Source: JAVBLQ01 sp031553435 (GTDB lineage Bacteria; Bacteroidota; Bacteroidia; Bacteroidales; Azobacteroidaceae). Taken from it: 64,000 nt of DNA. Positions 1-9,169 of this stretch are shown here, one piece after another. A program made the position numbers and the translations under genes. Positions within the stretch are counted from its first letter, which is position 1. Each line of letters begins with the position of its first letter. The notes under the pieces were generated by a model. That model saw only the letters and a list, made by a program, of their open reading frames with translations. It was not told the DNA's origin and searched no databases. The DNA is taken from positions 1 through 64,000 of the forward strand of contig JAVBLQ010000065.1 of the NCBI GenBank assembly GCA_031553435.1. Reading direction: 5' to 3'.

Positions 1-168
1 TCTATTGCCGATACGGATGGAATTTACATCACCACGAAGAACAGTATTGAACCAGATGCTGCAATCTGTTCCGGTAATAACATCACCTACGATTGTTGCA
101 TTTTCTGCCATATAGGTGCCATTCCCTATTTGAGGAGTAAAACCCCGGACTGATTTTATTAAGGCCAT
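1..168 (-). CDS. gamma-carbonic anhydrase family protein (partial, N-terminal 56 residues)
   Basis: The gene runs off the left edge. The visible 56 residues begin MALIKSVRGFTPQIGNGTYM and continue with an ATIVGDV stretch and a WFNTVLRGDV motif, the hallmark start of the left-handed beta-helix gamma-carbonic anhydrase family (YrdA/PaaY/CaiE type). The metal-binding histidines lie beyond the edge, so activity cannot be judged. The ATG at 168 is preceded by a TACCTTTG -7 box, so it is probably transcribed independently of the glycosyltransferase genes upstream on the same strand. It is likely a housekeeping gene marking the edge of the polysaccharide locus. Confidence 0.85.
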   Translation of the reverse strand, partial: MALIKSVRGFTPQIGNGTYMAENATIVGDVITGTDCSIWFNTVLRGDVNSIRIGNR

Positions 169-189
169 ATATGTGTAATGTGAGGGGAG

Positions 190-197
190 CAAAGGTA
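190..197 (-). promoter_or_regulatory. -7 promoter box (TAnnTTTG type)
   Basis: On the minus strand this reads TACCTTTG, a full match to the Bacteroidota -7 consensus TAnnTTTG, 22 bases before the ATG of the gamma-carbonic anhydrase family gene. No good -33 TTTG is visible. Confidence 0.4.
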
Positions 198-235
198 GTG
201 ATTATTTTAAAATATATTGGTATTTATTCTTCAAC

Positions 236-1366
236 TTAGGCCATTTTATCTATTGTATTATAGTATTCTTCTAATTGATGAATTGTGTTAGAAATATTAT
301 GATGCTCTTCCACGTATTTTCGGCCATTTATACCTATCTGAATAGAGGCTTGAGGGTTATTTATGAAAAAATCTATTTTTTCAACAAATTCATCTTTAGT
401 TATACAAGTAAATCCATTTTCATTATTTTGAACAACATCATTGCATCCGTCACATTTGCTAACTATTACAGGTATTTCATTAGCCATTGCTTCCAGAAGA
501 GATAAAGGCAGTCCTTCAAAAATTGAAGTTAATAGAAAGATATCCAGTTGTTGTAAATATTTCATGGATTCATTTTTATTTCCCCATGGCAAGATATGTA
601 TTTTATCCGAAATATTATATTTTTTTATCAGATTTATAACATCTGACATTAAGTGATCTTCGAGTCCAGATCCTAAAATGGAAAATTCGGTATTGGGATA
701 TTTCTGGATTATTGCATTTGCAATTTCAATAAATAATAAAGGATTTTTTTGGTGTGTGAGTCGGGCAATAGTTCCTATTTTAATTTGTTGGGATGAATCA
801 ATCTTTTTTCTTCCTGAAATATTCTTATTTGTTAAGGGTATAGAATTAAGAAAAACACTTACCTTATTTTGCTTGTATCCTAATTCGGAAATCATACGGG
901 TAGTTTCTGAATACGAGCATGTCAATACATGATTTGTGATTGGCTTTACGAATACTTCCAGCAAAAAGAAAAAAATTCGTTTTATTCCGGTAAAAGACAA
1001 ATATGATAGTCCATGTGGTGTAAATATGGATTTACGGGATGTGATTTTGCAAACAATTCTTCCAATAAATCCTGCTTTAGAACTATGTAAATGTACAATA
1101 TTAGGCTTTTCCTTTTTTATAATATTTATATATTCAAATATGTTGCAGATATCTAAATATGGATTAATCCCTCTTGCCATTTTTTTATTATAAATTTTTA
1201 TGTCATTTTGCAGACAAAAAGAGTTTAATTCTTGATTAAAAGGCGTTAGTAATACTAACTCAAATTTAGTTTTATCTATATGGGGAATAATATTTTGAAT
1301 ATATGATCCCACCCCACCTAGAGATTGTGTTATATGTAAAATCTTTATTTTGTCTTTTTTGTTCAT
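236..1366 (-). CDS. glycosyltransferase family 4 (GT-B fold)
   Basis: A retaining nucleotide-sugar glycosyltransferase of 376 residues, acting at the cytoplasmic face of the inner membrane on the lipid-linked repeat unit. The N-terminal domain starts ILHITQSLGGVGSYIQNI, as usual for acceptor-binding GT4 domains. The C-terminal domain holds IGTIARLTHQKNP and the nucleotide-sugar motif EGLPLSLLEAMANEIPVIVS with its E-x7-E pair (about residues 282-300). It is the last glycosyltransferase of the minus-strand polysaccharide operon, 62 bp after the upstream GT2. Donor and linkage cannot be read from sequence. Confidence 0.85.
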   Translation of the reverse strand: MNKKDKIKILHITQSLGGVGSYIQNIIPHIDKTKFELVLLTPFNQELNSFCLQNDIKIYNKKMARGINPYLDICNIFEYINIIKKEKPNIVHLHSSKAGFIGRIVCKITSRKSIFTPHGLSYLSFTGIKRIFFFLLEVFVKPITNHVLTCSYSETTRMISELGYKQNKVSVFLNSIPLTNKNISGRKKIDSSQQIKIGTIARLTHQKNPLLFIEIANAIIQKYPNTEFSILGSGLEDHLMSDVINLIKKYNISDKIHILPWGNKNESMKYLQQLDIFLLTSIFEGLPLSLLEAMANEIPVIVSKCDGCNDVVQNNENGFTCITKDEFVEKIDFFINNPQASIQIGINGRKYVEEHHNISNTIHQLEEYYNTIDKMA

Positions 1367-1428
1367 ATTTCAATACTAAAGAAGTAATTAATTATATTTC
1401 TATAAATTGAATCTTAAAAAATAAAGAA

Positions 1429-2373
1429 CTATTGTGTTAATTTATAAAAATAAGACATTGTATTTAAACCGAAATAAGACAAAATACACGCTAGTCGACT
1501 TTTTTTTCTTGCCTTGGGATTTGTAATAACAGAGAAGCGGTATTTTTTTATTTCTTCGAAAAGAAATTTCGCAATTGGATTGCCGTTTGGAACTTGAAGG
1601 AGTATATGAAACAAAAAGCTAATCTTTCGGCAAAGATATGATTTGTGAATCAAATGAATATCAGGATCTTTTTCCATCATTTCTATTACAGTGAGAGCAC
1701 TTTCATATTTTTCTTTATTAAATGCACCACCTTCAATACTATCATTCCTTTGTAAATAATAATAATTTTTATAATTAATAAAAACAATAGTTTTACACTT
1801 AAACATTAATTTATAAGTTGTCGGTAAATCTTCAAATAACAATCCTTTAGGATACCTAATGTTGTCAAAAAGAGACTTGTGATATAATTTAGCCCAAGCA
1901 TAATTGTCAAATAGTTCTTGATAAAACATTGTGGATACAGCCATACGTGGGTCAAATATTTTTTCTTTTTTACTTTCGATATATTCTGCAGGAATTGTTC
2001 CTTCTTTGAAGGAGTTAGGTAAGGATATTGACATCTCTGCATTGTATTTATTAATAATGTTATAGAGAGACTCCACATAGTCTATCGTAACATAATCATC
2101 ACTATCGATGAACGTGATATATTCTCCTTTTGCTATATCAATGGCAACATTTCTGGCATCAGATAACCCTCCGTTTTCTTTATGAATAACTTTAATTCGA
2201 TTATCTTTTAATTCATATTCATCACAAATCCTACCACAATTATCAGGGGATCCATCATCAACTAAAATTATTTCAAGATCTTTATAAGTCTGATTTATAA
2301 TGCTATCTAAACATCTATTTAGATACTTCTCGACTTTATAAATAGGGACAATAATACTGATTAGAGGGCGCAT
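1429..2373 (-). CDS. glycosyltransferase family 2 (GT-A fold)
   Basis: Inverting GT2 enzyme, 314 residues. The N-terminal GT-A domain has SIIVPIYKVEKYL, QTYKDLEIILVDDGSPDNCG (nucleotide-binding Asp pair), a GGLSDARN motif and the metal-binding DxD as FIDSDDYV (about residues 91-98). No transmembrane segment is evident, so it is a soluble or peripheral cytoplasmic enzyme adding one sugar to the growing repeat unit. It lies 22 bp downstream of the GT11 fucosyltransferase in the same operon. Sugar specificity is unknown. Confidence 0.87.
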   Translation of the reverse strand: MRPLISIIVPIYKVEKYLNRCLDSIINQTYKDLEIILVDDGSPDNCGRICDEYELKDNRIKVIHKENGGLSDARNVAIDIAKGEYITFIDSDDYVTIDYVESLYNIINKYNAEMSISLPNSFKEGTIPAEYIESKKEKIFDPRMAVSTMFYQELFDNYAWAKLYHKSLFDNIRYPKGLLFEDLPTTYKLMFKCKTIVFINYKNYYYLQRNDSIEGGAFNKEKYESALTVIEMMEKDPDIHLIHKSYLCRKISFLFHILLQVPNGNPIAKFLFEEIKKYRFSVITNPKARKKSRLACILSYFGLNTMSYFYKLTQ

Positions 2374-2395
2374 AACCTTTGTATTTATAGATTAT

Positions 2396-3262
2396 TCATA
2401 AATAAATGTAATTTGAAGGTAGAAAATTTCGTAAGTCAGAGGCTTCGTATTTTACGTACCACTGTTTTGGCGCAATTACAATTTTTTTTGGATTTAAGTT
2501 TAAATAAGCTCCCCACCAACTGAATGTACTATTTGCAATTATATTATGCTTACATAAACTCATTAAAATTAAATCAATTTCTGCAGAATTTCCAGAAATA
2601 ATTTTACAATTAAGTTCTTTAAAGTTCTCTTCACACCATTCTTCATCATCTGTAAAAACATAAATTTGAAGTGATTCTCTATTTAAAATATTTCTTGTAT
2701 ACCCGATGGCTTCAAGATAGTAAGATTTAGGACAAATCCCATAAGTTTTTAGATTCTGTGGATTATTCAAATAATCTCCGTGGCGAACATGTAAACTAAT
2801 AGTCGTGCTGTCACTGTCATAGATTTCTGTTCCTATTTCTGTATTGATAACTGTATTCCTGTAATTATCAATATTTTTAAAGATGGTCTCTTTTACTATT
2901 TCTACATAATTCAAACATTGCCAATATCCATCAAAGTAATTGCCTCTTAACAATTTATAATTATCGATATCAACATGTTGTTTGTCTTCAACAATAAAAT
3001 GTTTAAAGAAGAAAGGAAAACATTGCGCAACTTTTCTTTTTATTCTATAAAGTATAGGTAAAAAAGATTTTGTATGTTGAATATCTATATTATTACTTAC
3101 AAATTTATTTAACTCAAATTTACGAGAAACCCATGCCTTGAAGTCAGATTTCGTTTGAGGATCATAAAATATTTTATCCTTTGTTTGTTGCGATAAATAT
3201 AGTCCAAATGCATATTGGAACAATTGATTACCAAGGCCTCCAGTTATCCTTACTGTTTTCAT
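2396..3262 (-). CDS. alpha-1,2-fucosyltransferase-like (GT11)
   Basis: 288 residues. It begins MKTVRITGGLGNQLFQYAFG, the signature start of GT11 enzymes that use GDP-fucose, and carries the donor-binding HVRHGDYLNN motif and the C-terminal NSTFSWWGAYLN motif. An in-frame ATG five codons upstream (3277) exists, but GT11 proteins normally start right at the MxxVRxxGGLGNQ stretch, so 3262 is preferred. By family it transfers fucose in alpha-1,2 linkage to galactose. It predicts a fucosylated glycan, although GDP-fucose synthesis genes are not in the window; the fucI gene at 36.4 kb is catabolic. Confidence 0.85.
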   Translation of the reverse strand: MKTVRITGGLGNQLFQYAFGLYLSQQTKDKIFYDPQTKSDFKAWVSRKFELNKFVSNNIDIQHTKSFLPILYRIKRKVAQCFPFFFKHFIVEDKQHVDIDNYKLLRGNYFDGYWQCLNYVEIVKETIFKNIDNYRNTVINTEIGTEIYDSDSTTISLHVRHGDYLNNPQNLKTYGICPKSYYLEAIGYTRNILNRESLQIYVFTDDEEWCEENFKELNCKIISGNSAEIDLILMSLCKHNIIANSTFSWWGAYLNLNPKKIVIAPKQWYVKYEASDLRNFLPSNYIYL

Positions 3263-3290
3263 TTTTAAAAATAACAAATAAATTATAACA

Positions 3291-4223
3291 TTACTTTTTT
3301 TTGTAGTATTTGATAAAAATCTCTTTTGTGCTTTTTGATGAAAAAATTTCTTTCAAACTATTTATATAAGATTTACACATATTGGGGGCATTAGTTCTTA
3401 AGGACAACAAAGAAATGCCTGACATGACTAAATATTTCATTAATATAACAATAAACACATAGGGATATAATATTATTTTTTTTAGAAAATATCCTTCCGT
3501 AAAAAACAGTAATTCTCCTTTAGTTCTGGTAGGATAAGTGGCATGAATAATTTTGGAAGAGCTTCCTCCTTCCAAATGAAGGATGTAACTATTGGCATTG
3601 ACATAACATTTATATCCCAGATTATTTAAAAGTGTCGATAGTGCAACATCTTCTGGGCAAAAAAAATATTTCTCATTAAAAAATCCAACTTTTTTAAATA
3701 CGTCACTATATATCAAAAAAGCGGCTCCTACTACATTATATGATTGAAAAATTCCATCTTTATAAGTATATTTTGATTTGATTTGTTGTTCCTTCCACAA
3801 ACCAAGTTGTTGAAGCATAAAAGTAATCATTGTCATTTTGGGGCGTCCACAACTTTGAACTCTTCCATCTTCATAGACTGTTTTTGGAGACATGACAACT
3901 GCATCCGGAGTATTTTCCAAGGATGCCTTTAGCTCAGAAAGAACATCGTTCTGAAAAAGAGTATCATCGTTTAGAACAAAACAATACTTCCCCCTGATTT
4001 GCTTCAAAGCCAAATTGTTATTTTCTGAAAATCCTTTTATTTCATCACTTTCTATTATTTTTATCCATTGATATTGCACTCTTAATTTTACAAGATTGTC
4101 TTTACTAAAAAGATAAGCAACCACTAATACTTCATAATTGCATTTTGTGTATTTATAAATAGAATCTAAGCAAGGGAATAAGTTTCCCAAATTATTCATA
4201 CATACTATGACTACTGAAACCAT
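3291..4223 (-). CDS. glycosyltransferase family 2, rhamnosyltransferase-like
   Basis: 310-residue GT2 protein. The GT-A core shows SVVIVCMNNLGNLFPCLDSI, GFSENNNLAL (the acidic-free acceptor/NN loop common in rhamnosyl-type GT2), LNDDT as DxD, and GAAFLIYSDVFKKVGFFNE with a later FCPEDVALS catalytic-base motif. A hydrophobic segment near residues 240-270 suggests membrane attachment. Starts 7 bp after the 3' end of the interrupted wzy reading frame, typical operon spacing. Sugar specificity is not readable. Confidence 0.83.
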   Translation of the reverse strand: MVSVVIVCMNNLGNLFPCLDSIYKYTKCNYEVLVVAYLFSKDNLVKLRVQYQWIKIIESDEIKGFSENNNLALKQIRGKYCFVLNDDTLFQNDVLSELKASLENTPDAVVMSPKTVYEDGRVQSCGRPKMTMITFMLQQLGLWKEQQIKSKYTYKDGIFQSYNVVGAAFLIYSDVFKKVGFFNEKYFFCPEDVALSTLLNNLGYKCYVNANSYILHLEGGSSSKIIHATYPTRTKGELLFFTEGYFLKKIILYPYVFIVILMKYLVMSGISLLSLRTNAPNMCKSYINSLKEIFSSKSTKEIFIKYYKKK

Positions 4224-4230
4224 TGATTTT

Positions 4231-5598
4231 TCAAAAATTCTTAGTGATACTGTATTTAAATCGACGTTTATTATAAACCATCTTTTTAAAATTAGATGAT
4301 TTAAGTTTATGTGGCTTAATCAAAAATTTGTACGCTACAATAAACATTATCAATCTGGTAAGAAATCCAAAACTGACAACTTGCATAAAAAAATATTCTT
4401 CCATTCCATAAAAAATTAGGGGCTGGAGCATTGAAGCATAAACAAGAATAAAGATTATGTACTTATCAAACTTATTAATTAATTTTATTTTATTTATTTT
4501 TGTTTAATAACAAAAACTAATACAAAATGGAAGAATAGCCACTCCAATCCAGCCAAAATCATGAAAATACCTTCTAAATGGAGTATAAACATTGCCCAAC
4601 ACATACCCATTGGGGCTATATCTGAATTCCAAATTCGTTTTATAAATAATTTTCGGATAAAATTTGTATATAAAATCATTTATACCCATGAAAGTTTCTT
4701 CACCAAAAGAATTGTATGCGGTTTTTATTGGATGTAAAATATAATTATCCAAAAGAGGAATTGAACCTCCGATATACATACTAATATATTCTCGAAAATT
4801 AAAATCCACTGTAGAACGTCCAATAAATTCTCGTATCAAATAAAAACTCCATAATGAAAGAGCAACAGTAATTAAAACAGTTAAATAGTATTTTATTTGA
4901 TTTTTAGAACTAGTTTTCTTGTATTTGCAAGATAAGACAAAATCAAAGAATAAATAAGCTGCTATCATTGCTAATACATTGGCTCTTCCTCCTGTACTTA
5001 AGCTTTGGAAGATAAAAACTACCACAATTATGAGATTTTTCCAGTTTTTTCTAAATTTTGCTCCTAGTGTTTTGTTGTTACAAAATATAAATAAAAAAAC
5101 ATAAGACAATACCATTAAAAAATTTCCCCCCTGATTTACCCATGTGTTAATTTTTGCCTCAGGATCCCCAGAAAACATCATTGAGCTTCTATATGTTTCC
5201 ATTATATCAGAAGAACTGTCATATGATGCTGCTCCCGCAAACAATGCTATACGTAAAATTTCTCGCTGATAAAAGAAATAAATAGCGAAAGATATACATA
5301 AAAGAATTCCAATCTTAAGATTAGATACATTGATTATTCTGGGATTGTCAAAAATTTTAAATCTTCTATTAAAATCAGGAATTGCACCTAATAAAAAAGA
5401 AAAAAGGCCTAAAATAATAATTACTATGGTTGTCTCAGATACCTTAAATCTCCAATAATCAGTATTCAAAATAGCAAAAAATACAGCAAAAGAAAAACTA
5501 AAAAAAGCAAGTACTGCTGGAGAAAACAAATTTGCTTTACTCAAATAATAAGATGTGAGGAGCAATGTTAAAATATATATAAGCAAAAAAAATAGCAT
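4231..5598 (-). pseudogene. wzy: O-antigen polymerase-like (Wzy) gene interrupted by an in-frame stop
   Basis: The first 364 codons encode a very hydrophobic multi-pass protein with a large loop (about residues 120-165) and a segment SLSTGGRANVLAMIAAYLFF typical of oligosaccharide repeat-unit polymerases. A TAA at 4504-4506 ends it. The same frame then stays open for 90 more codons to a TGA at 4231, encoding a Lys-rich loop and two more hydrophobic helices (FILVYASMLQPLIFYGMEEY and following), which look like the missing Wzy C-terminus. Together this gives about 455 residues, the usual Wzy length, and the distal stop lies 7 bp from the next gene like the other operon junctions. A single base change or sequencing error explains the break; a functional truncated protein is less likely. 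Confidence 0.75.
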
Positions 5599-5619
5599 TT
5601 AGTTTTCAATTTAGTTTAA

Positions 5620-7047
5620 TTAATTTCTGTTTTTTAATAAAGTACGACAGAGATGAAAACTCTCAATTAACTGCTTTGAGGTTGTTACTGTATATAATAT
5701 GATTATCGCAATACTAATGAAAAACAAACCAAGAAGTCCTCCTATATAAAATGAATATAAAAATGAAACAGAAATAATAAGTACAGCTATTATATAAACC
5801 AATGGAGATAATTTATATATATAAGACACTATAAATTCAGCCAAAATACTTCTGATCATTATAGCTGTTAACATACCATAGACAATTAAATCAAGATTAT
5901 GAAAATAAACTGCAATGGCATAAAAAATGACTGCAACAATAGCAGAGACCATATTAATCAAGAGTAGCACTTTCTGTTTATTTAAATTTTTAAGAAAAGT
6001 TGAATAAATGAGTGAAAATCTAATTTCATATAGTGAAAGTGGACAAAGTACTATCAAAAAGGGAAGGCAATCTTTGTATTTAGGAATCCACCAACCAATA
6101 ACAGAATATATGAATGGAAAAAAAACAAAAACTATCAGAACAATAATAGTGATTATATAATTAAAATTACGAAAAACAACTCTTTGCCTCTCAAAATTAA
6201 TATTCCTAATAATTGGGAACAATACCAATCCGATTTGGGATATGAATGATAAAATGAACATTGATATTGTTAAAGAAAAGGATATTTTAGCAAAGGTAGT
6301 TATATCCCAGTACTTTTCGACAGACAAACGCCCAATTCCCAAAATCAATATACTTAATATATTTGAAAAGGTCAATGGTAAGCCATATTTCATATAACTA
6401 ATCACTGTAGATATATTTACTTTGAAATCATTCAATTTAATTGATGAGAAAAAATGTTTAAAATTTGAGGACAAAAGTAACAATGCAACTATATGGGAAA
6501 ATATAAAACAAATAATGATTATGTATTCTTTTTTGGGCAACAATCCTAATAAAATTGCAAATATTAAAACGGTCACAAGAAGTTTGTCTTTAAAGACAGT
6601 TTTCGAATATATTGTTATTTTGTCAGTAGACATACAAATGAAGCCAAATATTTTGTAAGTGTTTTCTATTAATAGGTAAAGGGCTACAAAATAAAAAATT
6701 ATAGCTTTATAAGTATGCTGAATAAAAAAATAAGTATAAATACAAAGAGAAATACTCAGAAATATCTGTAAAATAATCACATATAATATGGGAGATGATA
6801 ACTGTTTATAGTTTAATGATTCAAATTTTTTTCCACCTAATTTTAAATAAAGACCATCACTAAACCCAAAATCTAAGATTCCGATATAGCTGATGTAGAG
6901 CAAAAATAATTGCCAATATCCAAATGACTCAATTGATATATATTTGGGAAGGATTAATGATAAAACCATGCCTGAAATTAATGATATTAACTGAGAAGCA
7001 AGAGCAATGGAAGAGTTTTTCAGGAATATACTAGTTATTCTTTCCAT
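5620..7047 (-). CDS. wzx: polysaccharide flippase, Wzx/MOP family
   Basis: 475 residues, almost entirely hydrophobic with about 12-14 predicted transmembrane helices, beginning ITSIFLKNSSIALASQLISLISGMVLSLILP, the usual first helix of polysaccharide flippases of the MOP superfamily. By family it moves undecaprenyl-linked repeat units across the inner membrane. It directly precedes the interrupted wzy (21 bp). A second flippase-like gene lies immediately upstream at 7253, so the locus has two; which one serves the local repeat unit is unclear. The gap before it (7048-7252) has a TACATTTG box, so this may start a sub-operon. Confidence 0.85.
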   Translation of the reverse strand: MERITSIFLKNSSIALASQLISLISGMVLSLILPKYISIESFGYWQLFLLYISYIGILDFGFSDGLYLKLGGKKFESLNYKQLSSPILYVIILQIFLSISLCIYTYFFIQHTYKAIIFYFVALYLLIENTYKIFGFICMSTDKITIYSKTVFKDKLLVTVLIFAILLGLLPKKEYIIIICFIFSHIVALLLLSSNFKHFFSSIKLNDFKVNISTVISYMKYGLPLTFSNILSILILGIGRLSVEKYWDITTFAKISFSLTISMFILSFISQIGLVLFPIIRNINFERQRVVFRNFNYIITIIVLIVFVFFPFIYSVIGWWIPKYKDCLPFLIVLCPLSLYEIRFSLIYSTFLKNLNKQKVLLLINMVSAIVAVIFYAIAVYFHNLDLIVYGMLTAIMIRSILAEFIVSYIYKLSPLVYIIAVLIISVSFLYSFYIGGLLGLFFISIAIIILYTVTTSKQLIESFHLCRTLLKNRN

Positions 7048-7108
7048 TTTTATATTATAGAGAAAACTTCAATTATATAATAGTCCTTTTAGAATAACAA
7101 AAATCGTG

Positions 7109-7116
7109 CAAATGTA
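7109..7116 (-). promoter_or_regulatory. possible -7 promoter box upstream of wzx
   Basis: Minus strand reads TACATTTG, matching TAnnTTTG, 61 bp before the wzx ATG and inside the only sizeable gap (205 bp) in the polysaccharide operon. No clear -33 element is visible. Confidence 0.35.
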
Positions 7117-7252
7117 GTGATTATTTATAGATTTTCCCCCAGTTTAAAAGTACAAAAGGCAATATATGAGCATTTTGCTTTTAAATTCATCTTCTCACGC
7201 TTGAACAACTTTCTTTTTTTAATAAGTTCATTGTTATCTAACTAACCTCATT

Positions 7253-8548
7253 CTATTCTTTTACAAAAATAATTTTTCTAAATATAATCACCATCACCAA
7301 ACTATGTACAATATAATTGATCATATACGCCTGGGTAATACCCACTACACCATTAAGTTTGATCAATAAGAAAGATAATATGACAAACAAAACAGAAAAA
7401 ATGATCTCTGTACTTATAAATGCTTTAGTCATTGATTTTGCAATCATCAAAAAACCCAATAGCCAACTGGAAATCTTAAAAAAATCTCCTAACAATTGCC
7501 AGATAAATAATTGTTCCATTGGATAAAAATCAGGAGTAAAAAGTATTTTTATAATAAACATTCTCAAAAAATATATAATGACAAAACCAATACATAATGT
7601 TGGCAGAATAACTTTATATGCTTTGAAAACTTCATTTCGAATTTCATTTTGTTCTTTAAGCTCTGATAATTTGGGTAAATAATACACTCCAAATGAAGAA
7701 GTAATTACCATCAGATACATATTGGAGATTCTATTCATAGCTTCCCACCACCCGGCTTCTGTTGCAGATATGTTTGAAATGACATGTCCTCTTATAATTA
7801 GTTGAGAAACTGGTATCGTAGCCATTGAAACAAATGCCATCAAAGTGTAGTGAAAATATTTTTTAGAGATTGTTGAATTAAATTTTTCTTTGAAATAGTC
7901 GACTTTTATCCAATAAACTTTAAGAAGCATCCATATAGTAATGAGGATCATGATACTTTGATAGGTTACAGCACTTATCAAAGCTCCTGTCAGACCCCAA
8001 AAATAGACACAACATAAAGAAAAAATCAAACCTATAATACTATTGACAATATTTATTTTTACGAATATCTTAAATTCTTTAAATCCGTTTAATATTGATA
8101 ACAATAGGTTGTTAAGGGCATAAAAAAACACTGTTAATCCCAAAATAATAAAAATGTATCCGTATTCGGAGGATCGCATGATTATCACACTCAAGAATTG
8201 GTTAAAAATAATCATGAAAATTCCTGAAACAATGGAACAATATAATGTGATTTTAAATGCAGTGGAAATATAGTCTTTTACTGTTTGATTATCTTTGCTG
8301 TTTTCTGCGATATATTTTGTCACTCCATTATTGATTCCTCCGGAAGCGAGACTCATAATGATAGTGGAAAAACTATTTAATTGTCCTAATAACGCAATTC
8401 CAACAGGTCCAATAATTACAGAAACAACCTTTACACTGATCAATCCGGTCAACATTTTCACTAATGTAGACACAAACGTTAATGAAAAGACTTTAACAAT
8501 GTCTGTATTCCAGACTTTACGATATAGTATAGAAATTTTGTTCAACAT
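7253..8548 (-). CDS. second flippase, O-antigen translocase (WzxE-like)
   Basis: 431-residue multi-pass membrane protein. The N-terminus has VFSLTFVSTLVKMLTGLISV, followed by IIGPVGIALLGQLNSF and SLASGGINNGVTKYIAE, motifs typical of the WzxE-type O-antigen translocase branch of the MOP superfamily (oligosaccharide flippases for amino-sugar-containing lipid-linked units). It sits between the acyltransferase (10 bp gap) and wzx (204 bp gap), next to the genes for a dTDP-3-amino-sugar. WzxE-type flippases often accompany FdtA/FdtB-type genes, so it may export the amino-sugar-containing unit. Confidence 0.83.
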   Translation of the reverse strand: MLNKISILYRKVWNTDIVKVFSLTFVSTLVKMLTGLISVKVVSVIIGPVGIALLGQLNSFSTIIMSLASGGINNGVTKYIAENSKDNQTVKDYISTAFKITLYCSIVSGIFMIIFNQFLSVIIMRSSEYGYIFIILGLTVFFYALNNLLLSILNGFKEFKIFVKINIVNSIIGLIFSLCCVYFWGLTGALISAVTYQSIMILITIWMLLKVYWIKVDYFKEKFNSTISKKYFHYTLMAFVSMATIPVSQLIIRGHVISNISATEAGWWEAMNRISNMYLMVITSSFGVYYLPKLSELKEQNEIRNEVFKAYKVILPTLCIGFVIIYFLRMFIIKILFTPDFYPMEQLFIWQLLGDFFKISSWLLGFLMIAKSMTKAFISTEIIFSVLFVILSFLLIKLNGVVGITQAYMINYIVHSLVMVIIFRKIIFVKE

Positions 8549-8558
8549 TAGTTTATTT

Positions 8559-9167
8559 CTAAAGTTGTTTTATTACTTTAGCTGGAGTTCCACCTATTAT
8601 GACATTTGCTGGAAAATTACCAGAAACAATGCTCCCTACGGCAACAATTGTATTTTCTCCAATACTTGTATTTTTTAATATGGTCACATTATTTCCTATC
8701 CAAACATTATTCCCGATTTTTACTGTTCCGATTGTTCCTAATTCACATCTTTTATCAGCTTGAGTTCCATGTGCTTCGTGATCCATGATACAAACCCCTT
8801 GTCCAATTAAAGTATTATCTCCTATTTCGATATAATTGGCGGAACAAATGAATAAATTATTATTAGTCAGCACATTATTCCCTATTTTAATTAGGGAATT
8901 TTCATAACGAGGTTGTATTTCAATAACTCCATTGTAGAAATATCCTCCTGGTTTATACCCGAACATGCATCCATTTCCAATTTCAATATTACCACTTCCT
9001 GTTATGAGTGTTTTTTGAATAAAAACAGACTTGCCTTTATTTTTTATTCTGGCTTTTCTTATAGCAGATAAATTTGGTAAAATATAGTTAAACAAGATCA
9101 TTTTCATTTTTTTATAAAACAAATATGGCCTTATAAGTATGAATTTTAACTTTCTTAATAAATTCAT
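8559..9167 (-). CDS. hexapeptide-repeat acyltransferase (WbbJ/LbH type)
   Basis: 202 residues with repeated I-G-x-x-x hexapeptides forming a left-handed beta helix (about residues 50-195), including IGNGCMFG, IGDNTLIGQGVCIMDHEAHG (catalytic His in DHEAHG), IGNNVWIGNNVTILKNTSIG and the closing IIGGTPAKVIKQL. This is the CatB/NodL/WbbJ class that usually O- or N-acetylates sugars using acetyl-CoA. The N-terminus is basic and hydrophobic and may bind membrane. Lies 2 bp after the aminotransferase gene; could acetylate a residue of the repeat unit. Confidence 0.82.
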   Translation of the reverse strand: MNLLRKLKFILIRPYLFYKKMKMILFNYILPNLSAIRKARIKNKGKSVFIQKTLITGSGNIEIGNGCMFGYKPGGYFYNGVIEIQPRYENSLIKIGNNVLTNNNLFICSANYIEIGDNTLIGQGVCIMDHEAHGTQADKRCELGTIGTVKIGNNVWIGNNVTILKNTSIGENTIVAVGSIVSGNFPANVIIGGTPAKVIKQL

Positions 9168-9169
9168 AT

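Noticed and set aside
4494..4679. Alternative-frame 61-aa frame overlapping the Wzy end
   Set aside because: The Wzy frame continues in the same frame past the stop, so no frameshift is needed; this frame is a shadow.
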